Counted from the first letter of the stretch, positions 1 to 5,870 are shown. The stretch: DNA of 6,449 nt from Myxococcales bacterium (GCA_004525875.1 SPBQ01000137.1:1-6449), one strand, 5' to 3'. Program-made: numbers and translations. The notes: generated from the sequence alone by a model not told the origin.

Positions 1-879
1 GCCCGCTACCGACCGATGCAAGGCGCGACACTGCGCTACACGTCCTGCTCGGACCCGGATCGCGAGGTGTTCGTCAAGGCCTACCGGGGTGAGGAGGGGG
101 CGCACGCGATGAGCACGCTCGAGGCCCTGCGCTCGGCGACGGGAGGCAACGGGTCGGGTCCCAGCAACTTCGGGATCGTTCGCCCGCTCGCCTATTGCAC
201 CGGCCCCCGCACGCTCGTCGTCGAACGTGCGCCCGGCCGGCCCATGCCCGACCTGCTGACCGACCCGGCGGCCGCCGAACGCGTGGCACGCCTGGCCGCG
301 CGCTCGCTCCACGCGTTTCACGCCAGCGACCTGCCGTGCGAGAGCCCCTGGGGTCCGGCCGAGATGCTCGACCGCGTAGGACAGGCGGGAGCGCTGATCA
401 CGGTGGCCTGCCCCGAGCTGACCGAGCCCGTGAACCGGATCGCGGCCGCGCTCGCCGACTACCCCACCGGCTACGAGTCGCGCCCCTCGCAGCTCGACCC
501 GAAGCCCGATCACTTCTTCTTCGAAGACGATCGCGTCACGTTCATCGACCTCGACACGTTCGCGAGCGCCGATCCGGCCTTCGACGCCGCGTTCATGTCC
601 GCGCGTACGGCGGCCTTGACCGAGACGGCCGGCGTACCCGCCGAGCTCGCCCGCGCCGCTGCCGAGGCGTTCCTCGAAGAGTACTTCTCGGTGGCTCCGC
701 CGGGGCCGGCCGGGAGATTCGCGATCAACCATGCATATGCGCTGCTCCAGCTCACGCTCTACGCCGTCCGGCACCAGGCCGGAGGCTGGCGCGAGCTGGC
801 AGCGGCGCGAATTGGCGCCGCGCTAGAGGCATGCGCGCTGGCGGAGAGTCAACCAGAATGTCCATCGCAGAGAATCTGA
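1..879 (+). CDS. APH/choline-kinase-like phosphotransferase, 5' partial
   Basis: C-terminal part of a protein-kinase-fold phosphotransferase (APH family type) that would move the ATP gamma-phosphate to a small molecule or sugar hydroxyl in the cytoplasm. The frame is open to base 1. The ATG at 16 falls inside a family motif (YRP-x4-LRY, the usual YxPGxxCxLRY), so it is an internal Met and the true start lies upstream of the window. Visible parts are the N-lobe strand VFVKAY with the candidate ATP-anchoring Lys at 76-78, the hinge VERAPGRPM near 223-249, a catalytic-loop equivalent QLDPKPDHFFF at 490-522 with candidate catalytic Asp at 496-498, and the metal-binding FIDLD at 541-555. The usual His of HGD/HRD is Gln here, so activity is uncertain. 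The 3' end overlaps the sulfotransferase start by 22 bp, which implies translational coupling. The substrate is unknown; a sugar or glycan-related role is only suggested by its neighbour. Confidence 0.75.
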   Translation, partial: ARYRPMQGATLRYTSCSDPDREVFVKAYRGEEGAHAMSTLEALRSATGGNGSGPSNFGIVRPLAYCTGPRTLVVERAPGRPMPDLLTDPAAAERVARLAARSLHAFHASDLPCESPWGPAEMLDRVGQAGALITVACPELTEPVNRIAAALADYPTGYESRPSQLDPKPDHFFFEDDRVTFIDLDTFASADPAFDAAFMSARTAALTETAGVPAELARAAAEAFLEEYFSVAPPGPAGRFAINHAYALLQLTLYAVRHQAGGWRELAAARIGAALEACALAESQPECPSQRI

Positions 880-1856
880 AAGGGGCGGCCACGGCCGCCG
901 GCTCCGAATCACCGAATCCCTACGTCTTTCTCGTGGGCTGTCCGCGCTCGGGAACCACGCTCGCCAAGCGCATGCTGGACGCGCATCCCCGCATCGCGAT
1001 CACTCGCGAGACGCACTGGATCACCCGCTTCTTCCGCAAACACGTCGGCCTGACCGACGACGGCATGGTGACGCCCGCGCTGCTCGACGAGCTGCTGGCC
1101 TACAAGCGCTTCCCCCACCTGCATCTCGACGAAGCAGACGTGCGTGCCCTCGTCACGGCCGAGAAGCCGATGCGCTACACGACGTTCGTCTCGGCGGTGT
1201 TCGATCTGTACGGCCTCCGTGAGGGCAAGCCGCTCGTCGGCGACAAGACGCCGCCCTACGTTCGCTACGTCGGCATGCTGAGCGAGATGTGGCCGCGCGC
1301 GCGCTTCGTCCACATCATCCGCGACGGCCGCGACGTTTGCCTCTCGATGCTCAAGTGGCGGATGGCCGACCGCGCCGCCGGACGACGATCGACGTGGGAA
1401 GAAGATCCCGTGACCACGACCGCGTTGTGGTGGGAGTGGCTCATCCGGCTCGGGCGCGAGGCCGGCGAGCCTCTCGGCCCGGATCGGTACTACGAGATGA
1501 AGTACGAGACTCTCGTAGCAGATCCGCCGGGCGAGCTGGCGACGCTGTGCAAGTTCCTCGAACTCCCTTACGACGATGTCATGCTGCGCTACCACGAAGG
1601 CCGAACGAGCAGCGACGCCAAGCTCTCCGCCAACGCCGCGTGGCTTCCACCGACCCAGGGCCTGCGCGACTGGCGCAACCAGATGAGCCCCGAGGATCTC
1701 GAGAATTTCGAGGCAGCGGCAGGCACGATGCTGACGGAGCTCGGCTACGAGCACGGAGCGCCGGCGATCTCGCCGGCGGCTCAGGCACACGCGCGCGACC
1801 TGCGCCGTCGCTTTGACGGCAAGCCACTGCCGAAGAACTGGTCGACCGCCGGTTAG
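858..1856 (+). CDS. PAPS-dependent sulfotransferase (Sulfotransfer_3-like)
   Basis: A 332-residue cytoplasmic sulfotransferase expected to transfer sulfate from 3'-phosphoadenosine-5'-phosphosulfate to a hydroxyl or amine acceptor. The 5'-phosphosulfate loop is plain near residues 23-34 (VFLVGCPRSGTT). The 3'-phosphate-binding motif lies at about 149-160 (FVHIIRDGRDV, with Arg155). Also typical are GDKTPPY between the two motifs and the later YYEMKYETLVADP followed by a FLELPYDD segment. The length is normal for bacterial members. The ATG at 858 was chosen because GGAGAG lies about 10 bp upstream (842-847) and the protein begins just before the P-loop. The same frame stays open much further upstream, but that translation is Arg-rich shadow of the kinase gene. 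It overlaps the kinase by 22 bp and sits just upstream of an AlgE-like barrel, which suggests sulfation of a surface glycan or lipid. The acceptor cannot be deduced. Confidence 0.92.
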   Translation: MSIAENLKGAATAAGSESPNPYVFLVGCPRSGTTLAKRMLDAHPRIAITRETHWITRFFRKHVGLTDDGMVTPALLDELLAYKRFPHLHLDEADVRALVTAEKPMRYTTFVSAVFDLYGLREGKPLVGDKTPPYVRYVGMLSEMWPRARFVHIIRDGRDVCLSMLKWRMADRAAGRRSTWEEDPVTTTALWWEWLIRLGREAGEPLGPDRYYEMKYETLVADPPGELATLCKFLELPYDDVMLRYHEGRTSSDAKLSANAAWLPPTQGLRDWRNQMSPEDLENFEAAAGTMLTELGYEHGAPAISPAAQAHARDLRRRFDGKPLPKNWSTAG

Positions 1857-1884
1857 GACTCGACACCCGCACAGTGCACGAACC

Positions 1885-1899
1885 GGAGAACGTACGATT
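1885..1899 (+). promoter_or_regulatory. Shine-Dalgarno and putative ATT start of the barrel gene
   Basis: GGAG at 1885-1888 is followed, 8 bases on, by ATT at 1897-1899 in the frame of the SPOR/AlgE-like protein. Translation from here gives a basic n-region with Arg residues and then the hydrophobic stretch VTLLVLLHLL, as expected for a signal peptide. The frame has no ATG or GTG near this position. The other in-frame choices are TTG 1813, which lacks a clear Shine-Dalgarno and adds 28 unlikely residues, and GTG 1945, which removes the basic part of the signal peptide. ATT starts are known but rare (infC, pcnB in E. coli), so an ATG-to-ATT change or sequence error is also possible. Confidence 0.4.
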
Positions 1900-3834
1900 T
1901 CAACCGCAACGCACAGGAGACTCTGCCGCAGTGTCACGCTGCTCGTGCTGCTGCACCTCCTCGATGGTCTCACAGGCGCGGGCGATGCCCTCGGTGGCGA
2001 CCGCCGCGACTATCCGTGGAGCCGGCAGCAGGGAGCGGCCGATCAGCAGCGCCCGGACCAGGCTCGAGAGACAGTTCGCGTCGAGCGCTTTTCGGTCGAC
2101 GTCGGGGCGTACGCCGGTCGTGCGGCAGCCGAGGACCGCGCCGCTCAGATCCGCCAGCGTTTCGAGGACGTCGAGGTCCCGACGATCGATGACGGCTCGC
2201 AGATCCGCTACCGCGTCATGACCGGATTGTTCCGCAAGGAGGGCGGCGCAAAGGCACGCATCAAGGCACTTGGCGAGCTGGGATTCGACACCGAGCCGAT
2301 GTCGATCCGATCTTTCATCGTCGAGGAGGAGATCGGTGGGACACCCGTGACTCTCGCGCCGCTCATCAAGCGCCCCGATCAGCGCAAGGGCGACGGACGC
2401 ATCAACGTCAACGTCTTCAAACGGCCGCTGAACATCGCCACGCAGCTCCAGTACCGCCCGAGCTTTCTCGGCAATTTCGATCTCAGCTCGCGCAGCACGG
2501 ATACGATCCGCTTCCGCAACTCTTTCCGACTGGAGGGCCTGTGGAAACCGCACGACAAGGTAGCGATCTTCGCCCAGGGCCGGGTCAACTGGAACGTCCG
2601 GGAGACACAGAGACAGTCCCTCACCGCCCCTGGCGGCGCGGAGTTCGGCGGCTGCGGCGACCCACCGACATACCCGCGGCGCTGCGACGAGAACTCGGTC
2701 CAGGTCGTTCGCGGCGAGACGTGGCTGCTACTCCACGATCTGTGGGACGTCCCCGCCATGCTGCAGATCGGCCGCCAGCGCTTCCGTGACGACCGCGAGT
2801 GGTGGTGGGACGCAAATCTCGACGCCGTGCGCCTGTACCACTACGGCTCGCCGGCCCTGCTGCTCGAGGCGGCCGTCGCCAGCGAGGTGGCGCAGCTCTC
2901 GCCGGACGACAGCGACATCCAGGCGGACGACGACGATGTGTTGCGCATCCTCGGACATTTCCGCTGGAGATGGGCACAGCAGCACTACATCGACGGCTTC
3001 GCGCTGTACCACAACGACAGCTCCGGACTTCCGCCGATCATCGGTGAGGTACCGCCCGACCTGCAGGATGACATCGACCGCGACATGGTATGGTTCGGTC
3101 TGCGCGCCTCCGGCAAGTGGAAGCCGAGCGCGCGCCACAGGCTCTACTACTGGCTCGACACCGCGCTCGTGAAGGGAACGGAAGTCGAAGTCGACTACGA
3201 TTTCTGCCCGATTGGACTGCCGAACTGCCTCGCACCGAATGACAACGACTTCTTCCACAGGGACGTGCAGGGATGGACCGTCGACCTGGGAACGACCTGG
3301 GTCCCCGAGTGGCCGCTCAGCCCGAGCTTCACGTTCGGCTATGCGATCGGCTCCGGCGACGGCAATCCTAGCGACCAGGTCGACCCGCACCCCGGCACCG
3401 ACGGCGGGTTCCGCCAGACCGGTTTGCAGGGCAACAACGGGAAGTTTCGAGGCGTCGATCGCTTCCGCTACTACGGCGAGCTGTTCCGGCCCGAGCTCTC
3501 TAACATGCACATCGGCACGATCGCGGTCGGTTTTCCCCTCTGGGAGAGCAGCTCGATCGAGATCCTGTGGCACATCTACGAGCAGGTGAACGAGGCCACG
3601 TTCCTGCGCGACGCCAGCATCGGCGCGCGTCCCAACGGCACCGACCGTGACCTCGGCCAGGAGATCGACGTCGTGATGGGCATCGAGGAATGGGAGCACA
3701 TCGAGCTCGAGCTGACGGGGGGCGTGTTCCGCGCCGGCGACGCCTTCGAGAGCCCTGCGTTCACACCCCGCGGCGGCTCGGAGTCGGGCGCGATCGCGAC
3801 GTACTTCGAGTTCAAGTTCGAGTACAACTTCTGA
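1897..3834 (+). CDS. SPOR-domain plus AlgE-like (alginate export family) outer-membrane beta-barrel
   Basis: Envelope protein of about 645 residues, numbered from the putative ATT start. A signal peptide occupies roughly residues 1-35. A SPOR-type domain, which in known members binds denuded peptidoglycan, lies at about 65-140: two beta-alpha-beta halves, FSVDVGAYAGRAAAEDRA and YRVMTGLFRKEGGAKARI. From about 169 to the end is a beta-barrel like the alginate-export family (AlgE-like porins). Support for the barrel is alternating aromatic strands, the signature GRQRFRDDREWWWDANLD (about 2770-2823), repeated polar/aromatic strands, and a C-terminal FEFKFEYNF ending in Phe, the usual recognition end for outer-membrane assembly. 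Two close Cys pairs (253/263 and 437/444) may form disulfides in loops. The gene starts about 40 bp after the sulfotransferase and is probably co-transcribed. Likely role: passage of an anionic polysaccharide or related solute across the outer membrane. The true substrate is unknown, and the start is uncertain (TTG 1813 and GTG 1945 are alternatives). Confidence 0.82.
   Translation: MSTATHRRLCRSVTLLVLLHLLDGLTGAGDALGGDRRDYPWSRQQGAADQQRPDQARETVRVERFSVDVGAYAGRAAAEDRAAQIRQRFEDVEVPTIDDGSQIRYRVMTGLFRKEGGAKARIKALGELGFDTEPMSIRSFIVEEEIGGTPVTLAPLIKRPDQRKGDGRINVNVFKRPLNIATQLQYRPSFLGNFDLSSRSTDTIRFRNSFRLEGLWKPHDKVAIFAQGRVNWNVRETQRQSLTAPGGAEFGGCGDPPTYPRRCDENSVQVVRGETWLLLHDLWDVPAMLQIGRQRFRDDREWWWDANLDAVRLYHYGSPALLLEAAVASEVAQLSPDDSDIQADDDDVLRILGHFRWRWAQQHYIDGFALYHNDSSGLPPIIGEVPPDLQDDIDRDMVWFGLRASGKWKPSARHRLYYWLDTALVKGTEVEVDYDFCPIGLPNCLAPNDNDFFHRDVQGWTVDLGTTWVPEWPLSPSFTFGYAIGSGDGNPSDQVDPHPGTDGGFRQTGLQGNNGKFRGVDRFRYYGELFRPELSNMHIGTIAVGFPLWESSSIEILWHIYEQVNEATFLRDASIGARPNGTDRDLGQEIDVVMGIEEWEHIELELTGGVFRAGDAFESPAFTPRGGSESGAIATYFEFKFEYNF
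2089..2322 (+). other. SPOR-like domain inside the barrel protein
   Basis: The coded segment has the two-fold repeat of SPOR domains. The first half runs from FSVDVGAY through an amphipathic helix (AAAEDRAAQIRQRF). The second runs from RYRVMTGLF through a second helix (GGAKARIKALGELGF) into a closing strand. This matches the family pattern of a (Y/F)xVQVGAF-like strand followed by a YRVxxGxF-like strand and a closing GYxxxxV strand. Its position between the signal peptide and the barrel places it in the periplasm. Confidence 0.7.
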
Positions 3835-3914
3835 TCGACCCCGTGAAGGCTTCAAAAAGACAGATGCAAAACATTTTTCCAGAGATCATGATGCGTGAGG
3901 AGGAAACCCCCGAA
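3835..3914 (+). other. Short intergenic region with possible regulation
   Basis: This 80 bp gap between the barrel gene and the NHL gene is clearly more A/T-rich than its surroundings (runs such as CAAAAAGA and ACATTTTTCC). It could hold a promoter or processing site, but I see no convincing paired -10/-35 boxes and no hairpin followed by a T tract. The last part carries the ribosome-binding site of the next gene. Confidence 0.3.
3898..3903 (+). promoter_or_regulatory. Ribosome-binding site of the NHL gene
   Basis: AGGAGG, a perfect Shine-Dalgarno core, lies 11 bases before the ATG at 3915. It decides the start: the in-frame ATGs at 3888 and 3891 lie upstream of this site and would add a charged, Glu-rich tail ahead of an otherwise standard signal peptide. 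Confidence 0.7.
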
Positions 3915-5102
3915 ATGACCAGCTCCACGAACCGATTGTCCCGAGCCGCGGTAGCCGCGGCGGCAGTCCTGACCTTGACCACGACCGCCATGCCGGCGTT
4001 CGCCGCCAATGGCGACTGCGGCCAGCCGGTCAGCACGGGATCGTCACCGACGGCGTCCGACGCGCTCGCCACGCTGCGCGCCGCCGTGGCAATCGCGCCG
4101 TGCGACATCGCGATTTGCGACGTCGACGGCAGCTGCATGGTCACCGCCACCGACGCGCTTCGTGTGCTGACTCGCTCGACGGGGCAGCCGGTCGCGCTCA
4201 CCTGCGATTGTCCGGATCTCATTCCCGACGTCTGCCAGACGTTCGGGCTGAAGTGGGGAGCCACCGGCTTCGCGATCCCGCCCGACCTCCCGCCACCGGG
4301 AACGTTCCGGCGCCCACGGGGCATCGCCGTCAATGGCGACGGCGACGTCTACGTCGTCGACGCCCAGAACGACCGGATCGAGGTGTTCACGTCGGACGGC
4401 GGCTTCACCGTCCAGTGGGGCAGCAACGGCCAGGGCGCCGCCGAGTTCGACCGGCCCCGATCGGTCGCCATCGACGGCTCGACCAACGTTTGGATCACAG
4501 ACCGCACTAATCACCGTGTCCAGAAGTTCGGTCCGGGCGGTGCGTTCCTGCTGCAGTTCGGCGTCCTCGGAACCGGCCCCGGACAGTTCAATCAGCCGCA
4601 GGGCATCGCGATCGCTGCCAACGGCGACATCTACGTCGCTGATTCGCTCAACAACCGGGTTCAGAAGTTCAATTCCAACGGAGGATTCATCCGTCAGTGG
4701 GGAACGCCGGGATCCGCTAACGGGCAGTTCAACGAGCCTCGTGGCGTCGCCACCGATGGCACCAACGTCTTCGTCGCCGACGGCAGTAACAACCGCGTTC
4801 CGGTCTTCGACACCAACGGCACCTTCGTCCGTGCCTGGGGCAGCCTCGGCGGCGGCCAGGGAAGCTTTCGCACCCCGCGCGGCGTGGCGCTCGATTCGGC
4901 GGGTCGCGTGTACGTCGCCGACTTCGGTAACCACCGGATCCAGGTGTTCGACGACACCGGCATCTTCGATACCAGCTTCGGATCGTTCGGAACCGGCAAC
5001 GGCCAGCTGAACGGCCCGCGCGGCGTCACGGTCGACAGCCAGGGGCGAGTGTTCGTCACCGATACGGACAACGATCGCGTCCAGCGATTCGACTGCAACT
5101 GA
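3915..5102 (+). CDS. Secreted NHL-repeat beta-propeller with dockerin-like Cys-rich N-terminal module
   Basis: A 395-residue exported protein. Residues 1-30 form a classic signal peptide (basic n-region, Ala/Leu core, AFA cleavage site before ANGDCG). Residues about 34-99 form a two-part dockerin-like module: SPTASDALATLRAAV pairs with DVDGSCMVTATDALRVL, the latter carrying an EF-hand-like calcium loop at about 69-80, with Cys at 35, 63, 68, 74, 97 and 99. Residues about 110-395 hold six NHL repeats of 46-47 residues, each of the form (R/Q)PxG(I/V)AV...GxVYVxDxxNxRVQxF. The strand FGLKWG at 110-115 matches the outer strand of the repeats (GFxxQWG) and can complete the last repeat, closing a six-bladed propeller. 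NHL propellers bind proteins, sugars or nucleic acid, and some are enzymes; no catalytic set is evident here. It follows the barrel gene by 80 bp and may be co-expressed. Function is unknown, probably extracellular or surface binding. Confidence 0.88.
   Translation: MTSSTNRLSRAAVAAAAVLTLTTTAMPAFAANGDCGQPVSTGSSPTASDALATLRAAVAIAPCDIAICDVDGSCMVTATDALRVLTRSTGQPVALTCDCPDLIPDVCQTFGLKWGATGFAIPPDLPPPGTFRRPRGIAVNGDGDVYVVDAQNDRIEVFTSDGGFTVQWGSNGQGAAEFDRPRSVAIDGSTNVWITDRTNHRVQKFGPGGAFLLQFGVLGTGPGQFNQPQGIAIAANGDIYVADSLNNRVQKFNSNGGFIRQWGTPGSANGQFNEPRGVATDGTNVFVADGSNNRVPVFDTNGTFVRAWGSLGGGQGSFRTPRGVALDSAGRVYVADFGNHRIQVFDDTGIFDTSFGSFGTGNGQLNGPRGVTVDSQGRVFVTDTDNDRVQRFDCN
4300..5099 (+). repeat. Six NHL repeats (protein-level tandem repeat)
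   Basis: Six units of about 140 bp have conserved cores beginning near 4305, 4443, 4582, 4724, 4863 and 5003: FRRPRGIAV, FDRPRSVAI, FNQPQGIAI, FNEPRGVAT, FRTPRGVAL and LNGPRGVTV. Each is followed by a (V/I)(Y/F/W)(V/I)(A/V/T)D strand and an N(D/H/N)R(V/I) turn. The DNA has diverged between units, so this is an old protein repeat and not a recent DNA duplication. The last unit stops after NDRVQRFDCN and lacks its outer strand, which the segment before unit 1 appears to supply. Confidence 0.85.
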
Positions 5103-5104
5103 GC

Positions 5105-5169
5105 ACCGGCAAGTCCGGTCCCTGGCCCCCCAGGTGCGGGCGGCGGCGCGTTTTGCGTGTGCCGCCCGC
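5105..5169 (+). terminator. Cluster of three hairpins after the NHL gene, possible terminator
   Basis: Three inverted repeats lie in a row just after the stop: ACCGG/CCGGT (5105-5119), CCTGG/CCAGG (5121-5134) and the strongest, GCGGGCGGC/GCCGCCCGC (5136-5144 with 5161-5169), whose loop contains TTTT. No T tract follows the last stem, so this is not a textbook intrinsic terminator. It may act as a GC-rich transcript-end stabiliser or a weak terminator, and it marks the end of the upstream unit. Confidence 0.45.
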
Positions 5170-5213
5170 GCCCCCTCCCTCTCGCCCAACTGCGTAGTTT
5201 TCCCTAGCGGATA

Positions 5214-5523
5214 TGTGACCCGTCAGCCGAACCTGAACAGATAGCAGCCGTCAGATAAGAGAGACTCCTGGCCATGAAGGAGGATAGAAATGGCCAAGGG
5301 ACAGTCCGCAGAAAAGACGGTTCGAGACATCCAGCGCAAGACCCGGTGGCACTTCTCAGCTGAAGAGAAGATTCGCATCGTGCTCGAGCGCCTGCTCGGC
5401 GAGGAGAGTATCTCCGAGCTGTGCCGCCGCGAGGGCATCAACGCCAACCTCTACTACCGATGGTCGAAAGAGTTTCTCGAGGCCGGCAAGAAGCGTCTGC
5501 TCGGCGACACCAAGCGCGCGGCC
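5214..5523 (+). mobile_element. IS3-family insertion sequence, left-end fragment
   Basis: Remnant of an IS3-type element: a leader of about 75 bp, a strong ribosome-binding site and most of orfA. The left end is placed at TGTGACCC (5214), because IS3 elements begin with TG and this is the last such start before the leader; 5216 (TGACCC) is an alternative. A short direct repeat CCGTCAG at 5220-5226 and 5248-5254 may be part of the transposase-binding end. orfA homology stops at about 5521-5523 and phnW-like coding starts at once. orfB, the right inverted repeat and any target duplication are absent, so the element cannot move on its own. Confidence 0.65.
5277..5284 (+). promoter_or_regulatory. 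Ribosome-binding site of orfA
   Basis: AAGGAGGA lies 5 bases before the ATG at 5290. It is a near-perfect Shine-Dalgarno sequence and fixes the transposase start. Confidence 0.7.
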
Positions 5524-5565
5524 GGCGCTACTCCGAGAACCAGCGCCGCCTGGCAAGCGGGATGA
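5290..5565 (+). CDS. IS3-family transposase OrfA, C-terminally truncated and fused to foreign sequence
   Basis: OrfA is the DNA-binding partner of the IS3 transposase, which binds the IS ends and forms the full enzyme by frameshift fusion with OrfB. Residues about 21-78 match the HTH_Tnp_1 type: HFSAEEKIRIVLERLLGEE, then ISELCRREGINANLYYRWS (the helix-turn-helix), then KEFLEAGKKRLLGDTKRAA. The normal C-terminal part, a coiled coil rich in Glu and Leu needed for dimerisation, is missing. After residue about 78 the frame runs out of phase through phnW sequence (about 14 unrelated residues) to a TGA at 5563-5565. The start is well supported by the ribosome-binding site. The product is probably inactive, although the DNA-binding part could still fold. 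Confidence 0.8.
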   Translation: MAKGQSAEKTVRDIQRKTRWHFSAEEKIRIVLERLLGEESISELCRREGINANLYYRWSKEFLEAGKKRLLGDTKRAAGATPRTSAAWQAG

Positions 5566-5870
5566 GAGCAATCGGTTTCAAGACCGTTCTACCCGAGGCG
5601 CTCCAGGGATGCGTCATCACATCGTTCGCGTACTCCGACAACGGTCGCTTCGACTTCGAGATCTTCCACCGACGACTCGCCGAGCACGGATTCGTCATCT
5701 ACCCTGGCAAGCTGTCCGACGTCGACTGCTTCCGCATCGGAACGGCCGGCCATCTGTTCGAGGACGACATCGATGCGCTGCTCGACGGCGCCTCGCGGGT
5801 GGCCGCGGAGATGGGCGTGGTGCCTTCAGGCGACACCCACGGAATGAGCGCGTCGCAGGGACAGAGATGA
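5523..5870 (+). pseudogene. phnW: 2-aminoethylphosphonate:pyruvate transaminase, C-terminal remnant
   Basis: About 115 residues matching the C-terminal third of PhnW (class V PLP aminotransferase, normally about 365 residues). PhnW interconverts 2-aminoethylphosphonate plus pyruvate with phosphonoacetaldehyde plus alanine. Recognisable parts are RYSENQRRLASGMRAIGFKT, then LPEALQGCVITSF, then FDFEIFHRRLAEHGFVIYPGKL (about 5649-5714), then DCFRIGTAGHLF. The N-terminal two-thirds, including the PLP-binding lysine and the main cofactor pocket, is absent because the IS fragment is joined at about 5523. No proper start exists; the first in-frame Met within the homology is ATG 5562, overlapping the orfA stop as ATGA, and would give a 102-residue peptide. 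The same frame is open back to 5421, but there it only reads orfA out of phase. It converges with the phosphonopyruvate decarboxylase gene, which catalyses the step before it in phosphonate synthesis. It cannot be a working enzyme alone. Confidence 0.82.

Noticed and set aside
195..857. Long upstream extension of the sulfotransferase frame
   Set aside because: The translation is Arg/Pro-rich and low-complexity, typical of an out-of-frame read through a GC-rich gene, and it overlaps the well-supported kinase. The ATG at 858 has a good ribosome-binding site and leads straight to the sulfotransferase fold.
909..1973. Long minus-strand open frame opposite the sulfotransferase
   Set aside because: Mirror frame of a high-GC gene. 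It has no recognisable domain, and the opposing plus-strand frame has clear sulfotransferase motifs.
1874..2221. Plus-strand open frame over the barrel gene start
   Set aside because: Ser/Arg-rich and shifted by one base from the SPOR-coding frame. Considered as a frameshifted true start, but it carries no signal-peptide-like segment.
2728..3855. Long minus-strand open frame opposite the barrel
   Set aside because: Composition rich in Val, Arg, Glu and Asp with no motif. The plus strand encodes a convincing AlgE-like barrel with a C-terminal Phe.
3690..3914. Upstream extension of the NHL frame into the barrel gene
   Set aside because: The extra residues are Arg-rich shadow sequence, and a perfect Shine-Dalgarno and signal peptide mark the start at 3915.
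3835..3914. A sigma-70 type promoter in the A/T-rich gap
   Set aside because: No pair of boxes with correct spacing was convincing, so it is listed only as an intergenic region with possible regulation.
4300..5099. Periodic signal of about 140 bp considered as a DNA tandem repeat or CRISPR-like array
   Set aside because: The period is protein-level (NHL blades) with diverged DNA. There are no short identical repeats separated by unique spacers.
4044..5189. Long minus-strand open frame opposite the NHL gene, with apparent repeats
   Set aside because: The repeat pattern is only the reflection of the NHL repeats on the other strand. There is no independent start signal or family match.
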